Source: Mediterranea massiliensis (lineage in GTDB: Bacteria > Bacteroidota > Bacteroidia > Bacteroidales > Bacteroidaceae). From it: a stretch of DNA of 64,000 nt. The notes under the pieces were generated by a model that was not told the origin of the DNA, did no database searches, and saw only the letters and a program-made list of their open reading frames with translations. The stretch spans positions 1-64,000 of the forward strand of contig SUXZ01000011.1 of the NCBI GenBank assembly GCA_015060685.1, written 5' to 3'. Position numbers and translations under genes: made by a program. The stretch's first letter is position 1, and the number at the start of each line of letters is the position of its first letter. Shown here piece after piece: positions 1 to 8,130 of the stretch.

Positions 1-160
1 AAAACGTGTGCAAGAAAAATGCGGTTTTAAGTATATGTTCACGAAATGCAACGTGTCATCACAATTGGTTGGTGAGTTGCGGACGGAACACATTACTTGC
101 CTAACAAAGATGGAATGGTTAACAAGTCCTTCTGCCGAAATTAACAATATGGTGAGGTAA
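1..160 (+). CDS. GNAT family N-acetyltransferase, C-terminal end (partial)
   Basis: The frame is open from the left window edge (first whole codon at base 2) to a TAA at 158-160, giving 52 residues. It reads KRVQEKCGFKYMF, then ELRTEHITCLTKMEW. The V-x-EK-x-GF pattern is the last helix and strand of the acetyl-CoA-binding GNAT fold, and the RTEH...LT/K-x-EW tail is common in RimJ/RimL-like members. The substrate cannot be told. The body of the gene lies outside the window. Confidence 0.7.
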   Translation, partial: KRVQEKCGFKYMFTKCNVSSQLVGELRTEHITCLTKMEWLTSPSAEINNMVR

Positions 161-233
161 CACAAAAATGGTATATGTACCAACCACTTATCAAATTTCA
201 CCCTTATCCTGCCATTATTACGCAAGTTTTTTG

Positions 234-241
234 TATCTTTG
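234..241 (+). promoter_or_regulatory. Bacteroidetes -7 box before the nucleotidyltransferase gene
   Basis: TATCTTTG matches TAnnTTTG and lies 26 bases before the ATG at 268, so a short leader is expected. No clear -33 TTTG stands at the usual distance. Confidence 0.55.
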
Positions 242-267
242 CAATGTAATCCTTCGCACCCGCAACC

Positions 268-1371
268 ATGATAGTAGAACAGCTCTTCAACCTCGTTAAA
301 TCGGCCCTTTGGCAAACACCGGCCGACGCCTCGCTCTTCTCGCCGCAAACCGATTGGCAAGCCTTGTACAAGCTGGCACGCAAGCAGACCGTATCGGGCA
401 TCGCCTACGACGCCATGCTGACATTGCCCGCCAACCTCCAGCCGCCCCGCCCCCTACTGCTGCAATGGAGCAACGCGCTGATGATGTGCGAGGATAACAA
501 CCACCTGCTGAACACTCGCATCGAAACGCTTTTCGGCCACTATGAGGCCGTCGGCATCAAGCCGATACTGCTGAAAGGACAAGGCGTGGCGCAATGCTAT
601 CCGCACCCCGAACACCGCCAGCCGGGCGACATAGACATCTACGTAGGCAAGGAGGATTACGAACGCGCCAACCAACTGCTGATTGTGCTGGGAGGAGAGG
701 TGGAGCAGGAGAGCATCAAGCACTCGCACGGCCATTGGGAGGGAGTGACGGTGGAGAACCACCAACTGCTCACGGCGTTTGCATCGCCCCGCGCAAACCG
801 CTTCCTACGACGCGAAATACTGCCCTTGCTACCCGGACAGCGCACGGTAGCCATCGAAGGAAATGACACGCCTGTATTGCCCCTGGAGGTGGATGTGTTC
901 TTCGTGCTGGTACACCTGGCACTGCACTTCCTGAGCGGAGGTATCGGCTTGCGACAACTATGCGACTGGACATGCCTGCTACACGCATCGGCCGACCGGC
1001 TGGACAAAGCCGAGGTGGTGCGCCTGCTACAAGGAGTGGGGCTGCTACAAGCCGCCAAGGCCGTAGGCGCCATCGTGACAAAGCACTTGGGATTGCCGCC
1101 GGAGGAGTTGCCCTTCTGCCTGGACGAAACCGACGAGCAATGCGGCGAGTGGCTATTGGAAGATATTCTGCAAGGAGGGAATTTCGGCTTTCACGGTAGC
1201 TTCCGACGCAACCGGCCAAACGGACGAATCAGCGGACGATGGTACACCTTTACGCAAACCGTGAAGCGATGTCGCCAATACTACACACTGGCACCGGCAG
1301 AGGCCTGCTGGCATCCGCTGAAGCTGATAAAGACGTTTGTATCCATCCGGCTTAACCGATGGTTCTCCTAA
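268..1371 (+). CDS. Nucleotidyltransferase family protein (NTP_transf_5-like)
   Basis: 367 residues. The stretch ILLKGQGVAQCYP followed by RQPGDIDIYV (about residues 97-125) is the G-x-x-x and D-x-D core of the uncharacterised NTP_transf_5 branch of the pol-beta nucleotidyltransferase fold; DIDIYV supplies the metal-binding acidic pair. The C-terminal two thirds is mostly helical with no clear domain. Members of this family recur next to HprK-like kinases and PqqD proteins in peptide-modification clusters, which is the context here. It is convergent with the S24/S26 peptidase gene; the two 3' ends overlap by 20 bases. Transfer of a nucleotide to a peptide or small molecule is inference; the substrate is unknown. 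Confidence 0.85.
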   Translation: MIVEQLFNLVKSALWQTPADASLFSPQTDWQALYKLARKQTVSGIAYDAMLTLPANLQPPRPLLLQWSNALMMCEDNNHLLNTRIETLFGHYEAVGIKPILLKGQGVAQCYPHPEHRQPGDIDIYVGKEDYERANQLLIVLGGEVEQESIKHSHGHWEGVTVENHQLLTAFASPRANRFLRREILPLLPGQRTVAIEGNDTPVLPLEVDVFFVLVHLALHFLSGGIGLRQLCDWTCLLHASADRLDKAEVVRLLQGVGLLQAAKAVGAIVTKHLGLPPEELPFCLDETDEQCGEWLLEDILQGGNFGFHGSFRRNRPNGRISGRWYTFTQTVKRCRQYYTLAPAEACWHPLKLIKTFVSIRLNRWFS

Positions 1372-1798
1372 GCAAGGGAATCAGAAAACGACGCACACCA
1401 CGCAAGCGATACCACCACATGCCGCGCCTTATCCACCGCTTGTCGCTACAATCCTGCACACTACCGTCGGGGTGGTAGAGGGTGCTCAGAATGCCGTAAA
1501 CTGCCGTAGGCTCAACCTCTTCGATGCGCACCAGGTTGCCGTCGCCCATCATCTGCAACAGGCCGTTTTTCGTACCGATATATCGGTGAATCATGTACTT
1601 GCCCTCCCAACAATAGAACGCACAACATCCCAACGGAAGGGGAGCGGTGCCGTCGTAGGGAGCCACCTCCACCTCGTCCTTGCCGCCGCGGATAAAGGGA
1701 TACATGCTCTGTCCGTCGATGTGCAGACGCACCGGCCGGCCGCTTTTCAAAACCTCGGCCGCCTCTTGCAGAAAGATGTTGGGTACTACCTTCTTCAT
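1352..1798 (-). CDS. S24/S26-like peptidase
   Basis: 148 residues, compact. HIDGQSMYPFI (about residues 27-37) is the catalytic-serine motif (G-x-SM-x-P) of the LexA/signal-peptidase superfamily, and YMIHRYIG (about residues 69-76) fits the region holding the general-base lysine, but a histidine-arginine pair stands there, so the dyad is unusual. There is no N-terminal membrane segment of the kind normal signal peptidase I has. The start overlaps the stop of the HprK-like gene by 4 bases (ATGA), so they are translationally coupled. In this setting it may remove a leader peptide; that is inference. Confidence 0.8.
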   Translation of the reverse strand: MKKVVPNIFLQEAAEVLKSGRPVRLHIDGQSMYPFIRGGKDEVEVAPYDGTAPLPLGCCAFYCWEGKYMIHRYIGTKNGLLQMMGDGNLVRIEEVEPTAVYGILSTLYHPDGSVQDCSDKRWIRRGMWWYRLRGVRRFLIPLLRRTIG

Positions 1799-2643
1799 TG
1801 CATCACCGTTTTATGGCTTAACAAAGCCGCTTCTCTGTCCGGCAGACAAGCCAAATGATATACAGGCACCACGGACAATAGCTGGCCAAGAAACGCGCTG
1901 ATATGGTCGTAAAGCGCCTCGTCGTAGGCAAAGTCGGGCGGACACGACGGATGTAGCGAGGCATAGGCCTGCACCAGCTTCAACGGCGTGATGCGATTGT
2001 AGGGCGCTTGCGAAAGGCGTACACAGGCCGCAAGCGGATAGTTCTCTTGCCGGTAGCAGGGCGTTTTGCCGCTCCACGGACTACCGAACACGCGTGGCTT
2101 GCCATCCACGATGCGCACTATCGGACTATCGTCGTTCAGCAGGAAAGCACCCTCGATGTGTTCGCGCCAAAGGCGTGTGTGCGTGCTCTTTCCCGTGCCG
2201 CTCTCGCCAAGGAAGATTACCGCCTTGCCTTGTTGCACAATGCAACTGGTGTGTATGGCTACGGTTTGATGGGGGATGGTTACGATGCCATAGCCTATCC
2301 AAATGGCAAAACGCACCAGCTGCTTGTTCATGTCGCCACGAAAATATACCGTCGGTTCGTTGTAGGGCTTCCAAACGATGATGCTTTCGCCGCAAACATG
2401 CTTGCTTTCGAACAGGTAGCCCGTTTCGCTTCGTCCGAAACGATTGCTCACTTGCTCGGTTTCGGAGCTATACAACACATCCTTAAAGCAGGGAGAAACC
2501 TCCTTGCTATCGGTCATAATGGCTATGGGAATTCCTTCTTCTGTTGCTCGAAAAGGTGCGAATCCTTCCAAACTTTCTATAGTCTCCAGCCATTCGCTAC
2601 TTCCGTCGAACCGTATACGGTGTTCGGCTATGATGTAATCCAT
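1795..2643 (-). CDS. HprK-like serine kinase domain protein
   Basis: 282 residues. Walker A GESGTGKSTHTRLW (about residues 147-160) and LNDDSPIVR (about 172-180), followed by GSPWSGKTPCY, are the signature of the HPr-kinase/PEP-carboxykinase-like proteins found in peptide-modification clusters (lasso-peptide kinases and relatives). The N-terminal half lacks the regulatory domain of true HPr kinase, and no HPr gene is near, so phosphorylation of a peptide precursor is more likely than carbon regulation; this is inference. It is transcribed leftward after the ABC exporter gene across a 197-base gap rich in short repeats, and coupled to the peptidase gene. Confidence 0.8.
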   Translation of the reverse strand: MDYIIAEHRIRFDGSSEWLETIESLEGFAPFRATEEGIPIAIMTDSKEVSPCFKDVLYSSETEQVSNRFGRSETGYLFESKHVCGESIIVWKPYNEPTVYFRGDMNKQLVRFAIWIGYGIVTIPHQTVAIHTSCIVQQGKAVIFLGESGTGKSTHTRLWREHIEGAFLLNDDSPIVRIVDGKPRVFGSPWSGKTPCYRQENYPLAACVRLSQAPYNRITPLKLVQAYASLHPSCPPDFAYDEALYDHISAFLGQLLSVVPVYHLACLPDREAALLSHKTVMQ

Positions 2644-2840
2644 ATCTTAAGTTATTAATTACTAACACACTAACTCGCTAACACACTCGGACGCAGCACG
2701 CTACGTCCCTACTATATCACCAACTCACTAATTCACTAACTCACTAACTCACTAACTCACTAACTCACTAAAACACTAACTCACTAAAATGTGGACAGTG
2801 TGGACAGTTGACAAACATTCACTTCACTATCCAACCGTGA
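2644..2840. repeat. Tandem octamer repeat between HprK-like and ABC genes
   Basis: From 2722 to 2787 the octamer ACTCACTA and one-base variants run nearly head to tail about seven times. Just to the left (2689-2708) is a near-palindrome, GGACG...CGTCC. No ORF longer than 16 codons reads through the gap on the minus strand, so no precursor peptide is visible here. Confidence 0.75.
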
Positions 2841-4466
2841 TTATATCGTCACAATCCGGTCGCAAAACTTCAGCGAGCTGTCGCGATGGGCAATCACAAT
2901 CAGCGTCAGCTCCTTATGATGCTCCGAAAGCTGTTGCAAGGCATCGGTAATCTCCTGCTCGGTTTGGTTGTCGAGCGCCGAGGTAGCTTCGTCGAAGAAC
3001 AGCACTTCGGCATCCTTATAAAGTGCCCGCGCTATGCCGATGCGTTGCTTCTGTCCGCCCGACAAGCGGTTGCCAAACTCGCCCAGCGAACTATCCATGC
3101 CATCGGGCAGGCTATCGGCCCACTCCTTCAGTTGCACTTGCGCCAACACCCTCTGCAGTTTCTCCTTGTCTATCTTGCAACCCAAGGCAATGTTTTCCGC
3201 CAGGCTGCCTTGAATAATGAAAATCTCTTGCGGCACGTAGCCCACCAGCTTATGCCATCCGCTACGGTTGGCGGTGGTCAGCGTTTGTCCGTCAATGCGT
3301 ATGCAGCCCTCCGTAGGCGCATAAAATCCCAGCATCAGGTTGAATAGGGTAGATTTCCCTGTTCCGCTTGCGCCTTGTATGCCAATGCGTTCGCCGCGGT
3401 TTATCTGCAAGTTGAAATCCTTGAAAACCTTTGTGCCGTCGGGGAAACTGAACGACAGATGCGACGCCTCCAGGCAATGCCTGAAGGTAAATTCAGTCGG
3501 ATTATCCTGCACTTCGCCGCCATCTTCCCGAATGCCGTCGCCCACCACCTGAATGCTATACGAGCAGTTTTGCAACGTGGCCCAGCAATTCAGGATGCTG
3601 CGCACGGCGGGTATCATGCGATAGGCGGCTACGGCAAACACGCCGCTCATCACGCCCAGGTTGCCGTCGCCCGTCAGCAGCAACAAGGCAATGCCCACAA
3701 TGATAGCCATTTCCGACAGGCACGAGGGCAACAGTTGCAAGGTCTCCATGCGTAGGCGGTTGCGGTTGATAACCACCAACCCTTTGTTGAACGAATCGAG
3801 CGAGTGGTGGAACGCCTCGCTAATCTCCAGTTCGCTATATCCGCGGAAGGCCTCTACCACCGTGCGGCTCTGTTGCCTGCGCGCTTCCAGCTCCTGCACG
3901 CCGTATGCACGCAACCGCTTGCGCGCCACCGTAACATAAAACATTACCAACGGCAGGAATCCCAGGCAAAGCAGCAACCCCGATAGCGGTTCCCACACCA
4001 CCAGGGCGGTAATCATCATCAGCAGTAGCAAGGCCTCGCCACAAAGTTTGAAAAGGGGAGAGAGGATGCTCAGACTGAATACGTAGCACACAAAGTTCAC
4101 TTCGTGTCCCAGCTGCACGCTGCTCTTTCCCTTCAGGAAAAGCAATCCGCGGCGATAGTAGTTCACAAACATCCTACGGCTGAAATCCTTGTACAAATCG
4201 AGCAGATAGCGGCTTTGGAAACGCGCCAAGAGCAATACAACGCCGTTCTTAATCAAGATAAACACCAGCACACAACCGCAAAGCATCAGCGCACGCGCCT
4301 TGTTGCTATCCTCCTTGAACAGCACCAGCAGCATCGGAATCAATGCCGCCACGCCGGCAAAGTCGAGCAAGGCACGCAGCAACACGCTGAGCGACACACC
4401 AATGCCCCGCTTGCGCGCTTCGGGCGATAGTAGCCGGTAAATCTGTTTCAGCATATCACGCCACAA
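2841..4466 (-). CDS. ABC transporter, fused membrane and ATPase domains
   Basis: 541 residues. About six membrane segments lie in the first 310 residues, then a nucleotide-binding domain: Walker A GASGTGKST (about 370), Q-loop VPQEIF, signature LSGGQKQR, Walker B VLFFDEATSALD and H-loop IAHRDS, all intact. There is no N-terminal C39 peptidase domain, so it should export without cleaving a leader. ATG at 4466 overlaps the PqqD gene by 19 bases; an ATG at 4454 is the alternative start. It belongs to the exporter type (MsbA/LagD-like) paired with PqqD, kinase and peptidase genes. Confidence 0.93.
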   Translation of the reverse strand: MWRDMLKQIYRLLSPEARKRGIGVSLSVLLRALLDFAGVAALIPMLLVLFKEDSNKARALMLCGCVLVFILIKNGVVLLLARFQSRYLLDLYKDFSRRMFVNYYRRGLLFLKGKSSVQLGHEVNFVCYVFSLSILSPLFKLCGEALLLLMMITALVVWEPLSGLLLCLGFLPLVMFYVTVARKRLRAYGVQELEARRQQSRTVVEAFRGYSELEISEAFHHSLDSFNKGLVVINRNRLRMETLQLLPSCLSEMAIIVGIALLLLTGDGNLGVMSGVFAVAAYRMIPAVRSILNCWATLQNCSYSIQVVGDGIREDGGEVQDNPTEFTFRHCLEASHLSFSFPDGTKVFKDFNLQINRGERIGIQGASGTGKSTLFNLMLGFYAPTEGCIRIDGQTLTTANRSGWHKLVGYVPQEIFIIQGSLAENIALGCKIDKEKLQRVLAQVQLKEWADSLPDGMDSSLGEFGNRLSGGQKQRIGIARALYKDAEVLFFDEATSALDNQTEQEITDALQQLSEHHKELTLIVIAHRDSSLKFCDRIVTI

Positions 4467-4714
4467 CTAATCAATCGTTCGGCCCATACCTGTGCATCGG
4501 CTTTTGCACGTTCGGCGTCGATGCCATAGAGGTCGGTCAATACCTTGGCGGCATCGTCGAGCGTAAACTCCTTGTCGGCCAAGGCTTCCCACAACTTCAC
4601 GGCCGATTGGTTCAATGAAATCACTTTCGTCATGTCCGCCACGCCACGGCCTTGACTGATTACCAAGTTTTCGCCGGCAATCTGGCGAATCTTATAATTC
4701 TCTTTAATCTTCAT
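4448..4714 (-). CDS. PqqD family peptide-binding protein
   Basis: 88 residues, the normal PqqD size. The winged-helix pattern is clear: VISLNQSAVKLWEAL in the middle (N-x-x-A-x-x-LWEAL) and a helical end with VWAERLISCGVI. PqqD-like proteins are RiPP recognition elements that hold the leader of a precursor peptide and present it to modifying enzymes. It is the first gene of the leftward PqqD-ABC-HprK-S24 run. A TAATTTCG, weakly like the -7 box, lies just upstream on the minus strand. No precursor peptide gene is apparent within 300 bases. Confidence 0.88.
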   Translation of the reverse strand: MKIKENYKIRQIAGENLVISQGRGVADMTKVISLNQSAVKLWEALADKEFTLDDAAKVLTDLYGIDAERAKADAQVWAERLISCGVIC

Positions 4715-4800
4715 TTTATTCTTGTTTGCTAAATTTTATGCGAAATTACAATAAATATCCGAAGTATGGCGAATAATCGTTATTTTTCTAAATAAATCAC

Positions 4801-4808
4801 TATCTTTA
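4801..4808 (+). promoter_or_regulatory. Probable -7 box before the CotH gene
   Basis: TATCTTTA differs from TAnnTTTG only at the last base and stands 39 bases before the ATG at 4848. Confidence 0.4.
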
Positions 4809-4847
4809 CGCACTAAAACCGATTATAAATCTATAATACTATACACA

Positions 4848-6695
4848 ATGAAGAAAAACAGACTTTTATTATTGTTTACATTCGCATTGGCTTTAACGTT
4901 GACTACCTGTTCCGACGATGAGCCGATAACTCCCGAAGAACCAACCCCCGAACTGCCGCAAGAGCCGGAACCGGAACCTGAGCCAGAACCAGAACCGGAA
5001 CCCGAACCAGACCCCGATCCTACGCCAGATAACGGCTCGTTGAAGGGTAGCATCATCGGCTCGGAGTGGTCGGTAGATTATAGCAACAACAGCCGCTCGA
5101 ACACGGTAAACACCAAGGAGAATGTGTTCGACGGCAATTTCGATACCTACTTCGCCTCGTACGACCGCTCGGGCACTTGGGTAGGCCTTGATTTGGGCGA
5201 GAAACACGTCATCACCAAGATAGGCTATTCGCCTCGCATCACTCAGAAACATCGCGTGCAACTGGCCGTTATCCAAGGTGCCAACAATCCCGACTTCAGC
5301 GATGCATTGCCCATCCTCCTTATCAAGAACGAGGGTGTGGAGTATCAGATGAGCTACGAAGAGGTGAACTGCTCGCGAGGCTTCCGCTACGTGCGCTATG
5401 TATCGCCCAACGACGTGCGTTGCAACCTTGCCGAATTGGAGTTTTATGGAACAAAAGGCGAGGGAGACGACTCGCAACTATACCAGGTTACCAACCTCCC
5501 CACGGTGGTTATCAATACTAAAGGAGCGCAAGACATTACCTCTAAGGAGAACGAAATCCCTTCGCTTGTCTATATCATCTCCAACGATGGCAAAGAGCTA
5601 TTCGAAGCCGCCAATACCGGTGTGCGCGGACGCGGAAACGCCAGCTGGCAATTCCCTAAGAAACCCTACCGCTTGAAGTTCGAAAGCAAGCAACAACTGC
5701 TCGATGCACCCGCCAAGGCAAAGAAATGGACGCTTATCAATAACTATGGCGACAAAACATTGATGCGCAACATCCTGGCATTCGAAATCAGCCGCCGCAT
5801 GCAGATGCCTTATACTCCCTATTGCCGCCCGGTAGAGGTGATTCTGAACGGTGAGTATCGCGGATGCTACCAGCTTTGCGACCAGGTAGAGGTGAACAAA
5901 AACCGCATCAACATCACCGAGATGGAACCCGAAGACATCGAACTGCCCGAGTTGAGTGGGGGATATCACATCGAAATCGACTCGTATGCCTGGAGCGAGA
6001 AATCGATGTTCGTTTCAGAGCGCGGCATACCCGTCACTATCAAGTCGCCCGACGAAGACGACATCGTGTCGCAACAATACAACTACATCAGCAACTACTT
6101 CAACCAATGGGAACGAGCCCTCTTTGCCGATAACTTCACCGACGAGGCCGAGGGCTATCGCAAGTACATCGAATTGGATAGCTACCTGCGCTACTTCATG
6201 ATTGGCGAGCTATGCGGCAATCCCGACATCTTCTGGAGTGTACACATGACCAAGGACCGCAATAGCGACAAGTTCGTATTTGGCCCCGTGTGGGATTTCG
6301 ACATCGCCTTCGACAACGAAAAGCGTGCATACCCCACCGACCGCTTCAACGACTTCCTCTATACCACCAGCGTGAACTTGGCCAGCCATACCATGCGCGA
6401 CATAGCCAACCGCATCGTGAAGGAGGATACAGCCGCCCGCAAGCGCTTGATAGAGATGTGGAAAACAGCTCGCACCGAGCAAAACATCACGGCAGAATCG
6501 TTGCTCGACTATATCGACCAAACCGCCCAACTACTGGACGAGGCGCAAACCTTGAACTTCCTTCGTTGGAAAATACTGAATCAGAAGGTACACGAAAATC
6601 CGCAAGCCGCCGGTTCATATAAAGGCGAAGTGGATGTGCTGAAGAACTACATCAGCAAGCGCGTACCTAAACTGGATATTTTAATAGGCGAATAA
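4848..6695 (+). CDS. CotH kinase family lipoprotein with F5/8-type C domain
   Basis: 615 residues. A signal peptide ends in a lipobox (LTTC, Cys 21), followed by a linker of alternating Pro and Glu/Asp (about residues 27-62). Residues about 70-200 look like a discoidin (F5/8 type C) domain: FDGNFDTYFASYDRSGTWVG, then FRYVRYVSPND and LAELEFYG. Residues about 215-560 are the CotH kinase-like fold, with VRGRGNASW, LCDQVEVNKNRINITEME and GPVWDFDIAFDNE, the last holding the conserved W-D-F-D. Surface lipoprotein; CotH proteins are atypical protein kinases in spore formers, but the target in Bacteroidales is unknown. Divergent from the PqqD cluster. Confidence 0.9.
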   Translation: MKKNRLLLLFTFALALTLTTCSDDEPITPEEPTPELPQEPEPEPEPEPEPEPEPDPDPTPDNGSLKGSIIGSEWSVDYSNNSRSNTVNTKENVFDGNFDTYFASYDRSGTWVGLDLGEKHVITKIGYSPRITQKHRVQLAVIQGANNPDFSDALPILLIKNEGVEYQMSYEEVNCSRGFRYVRYVSPNDVRCNLAELEFYGTKGEGDDSQLYQVTNLPTVVINTKGAQDITSKENEIPSLVYIISNDGKELFEAANTGVRGRGNASWQFPKKPYRLKFESKQQLLDAPAKAKKWTLINNYGDKTLMRNILAFEISRRMQMPYTPYCRPVEVILNGEYRGCYQLCDQVEVNKNRINITEMEPEDIELPELSGGYHIEIDSYAWSEKSMFVSERGIPVTIKSPDEDDIVSQQYNYISNYFNQWERALFADNFTDEAEGYRKYIELDSYLRYFMIGELCGNPDIFWSVHMTKDRNSDKFVFGPVWDFDIAFDNEKRAYPTDRFNDFLYTTSVNLASHTMRDIANRIVKEDTAARKRLIEMWKTARTEQNITAESLLDYIDQTAQLLDEAQTLNFLRWKILNQKVHENPQAAGSYKGEVDVLKNYISKRVPKLDILIGE

Positions 6696-6717
6696 CCAAC
6701 TAACACCCCTGAATAAA

Positions 6718-8130
6718 ATGGAAAACGGCTATTACAAACTTTCCTGGCGTCAACGCATCGGCTTCAGTGCCGGCGATTTGGCTCAAAATCTTATCTATCA
6801 GACGGTCAGCATCTGGCTGTTGTTTTTCTACACCAATGTTTACGGACTGAAGGCCAGTGCGGCGGCGGTGATGTTCCTGGTAGTGCGCATCGTGGATGTG
6901 ATTTGGGACCCCATTGTAGGCGCCTTTGTGGATAAGGCGAATCCAAGGTGGGGAAAGTATCGCTCGTGGCTCATCTTTGCCGGTGTGCCGTTGGCGGGCT
7001 TTGCCATGCTATGTTTTTGGAACGGATTCAGCGGCTCGTTGCTTTACGCCTACATCACCTACGTGGGGATGAGCATGTGCTTCACGTTGATAAACGTACC
7101 TTATGGCGCATTGAACTCTTCGCTTACACGCGATACCGACGAGATAACGATTCTGACCAGTGTGAGGATGATTTTTGCCAACCTTGCCGGCTTGCTGATA
7201 AAGACTTTGCCGCTGGTGATTGCCATCTTTGCTCCGAAAGCATATAACGCCTCTACCGGCAAGATGGAGGCGGTTTACAATACACCCGAGTCGGCTTCGG
7301 CATGGTTTATCACGATGAGTATCTTTGCGTTGGTGGGATTGGCGTTGCTCGTCTTCTGCTTCTTCGAAAGCAAGGAACGCATTGTGATGGATGCCAGCGA
7401 AACGGCGCATGTAAAGGTGAGCGATCTCTGGATGGAGCTGGTGCGCAACCGTCCGCTACGCATCCTCTCCATCTTCTTTGTCATTGCCTTTACCACGATG
7501 AGCATCAGCAATGCGGCCGACTCCTATTTCATGTCGTACAACATCGGGGCTACTCCCATGATGACTACCGTATTCATGTGGCTTGGCACGATACCGGCAT
7601 TTATCTTCCTTCCGCTTCTGCCGGCCATCAAGAAGAAGATTGGCAAGGCGGCTATGTTCCGCCTCTTCTTAGGCATCTCGATTGTGGGCATGCTGCTGAT
7701 GTATCTGGTTATCTCGGTGCCGTCGCTGAAGAATTGTTTTCCGCTTGTCTGCGTGGTACAACTGGTGAAGAGTGTCGGCATACTGGTTGCTACAGGCTAT
7801 ATGTGGGCACTTGTGCCGGAGGTAGTAACCTTTGGCGAATACACTACCGGCCGACGGGTAGCGGCCATTGTGAACGCCATTATCTGCATCTTCATGAAAG
7901 CCGGTATGGCGTTGGGCGGTGTAATTCCCGGCCTTGTGCTTGCGTGGGTAGGATTTGATGCCGCCAACCAAATACAGACGCCGCTTGCCTTGCAAGGTAT
8001 TCTTTGGCTTGTCACGCTGATACCTGCGGCACTCTTCGTTGTGGCCATCTTCGTGATAGGCAAGTATGAACTGTCCGACGAGAAAATGGATGAAATAAAT
8101 AAGGAAATCACTAAAAAACAATCGTTATGA
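6718..8130 (+). CDS. MFS sugar:cation symporter (GPH family)
   Basis: 470 residues with 12 predicted membrane segments. The N-terminus (YYKLSWRQRIGFSAGDLAQNLIY) and VVRIVDVIWDPIVGAFVDKAN, including the D-P-x-x-G motif and R-W-G-K-Y-R-S/P-W, are hallmarks of the glycoside-pentoside-hexuronide:cation symporters (MelB/XynP-like). Likely imports a mono- or oligosaccharide across the inner membrane; the sugar cannot be told. It begins 22 bases after the CotH gene and its stop overlaps the next ATG (ATGA at 8127), so it forms a transcription unit with the two enzymes that follow. Confidence 0.93.
   Translation: MENGYYKLSWRQRIGFSAGDLAQNLIYQTVSIWLLFFYTNVYGLKASAAAVMFLVVRIVDVIWDPIVGAFVDKANPRWGKYRSWLIFAGVPLAGFAMLCFWNGFSGSLLYAYITYVGMSMCFTLINVPYGALNSSLTRDTDEITILTSVRMIFANLAGLLIKTLPLVIAIFAPKAYNASTGKMEAVYNTPESASAWFITMSIFALVGLALLVFCFFESKERIVMDASETAHVKVSDLWMELVRNRPLRILSIFFVIAFTTMSISNAADSYFMSYNIGATPMMTTVFMWLGTIPAFIFLPLLPAIKKKIGKAAMFRLFLGISIVGMLLMYLVISVPSLKNCFPLVCVVQLVKSVGILVATGYMWALVPEVVTFGEYTTGRRVAAIVNAIICIFMKAGMALGGVIPGLVLAWVGFDAANQIQTPLALQGILWLVTLIPAALFVVAIFVIGKYELSDEKMDEINKEITKKQSL

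Noticed and set aside
2008-2658. A 216-codon plus-strand frame opposite the HprK-like gene
   Set aside because: The minus-strand protein has Walker motifs and operon coupling; the plus frame has no recognisable motif.
2722-2787. CRISPR or iteron reading of the ACTCACTA run
   Set aside because: The period is 8 bp, simple-sequence in type, with no spacers.
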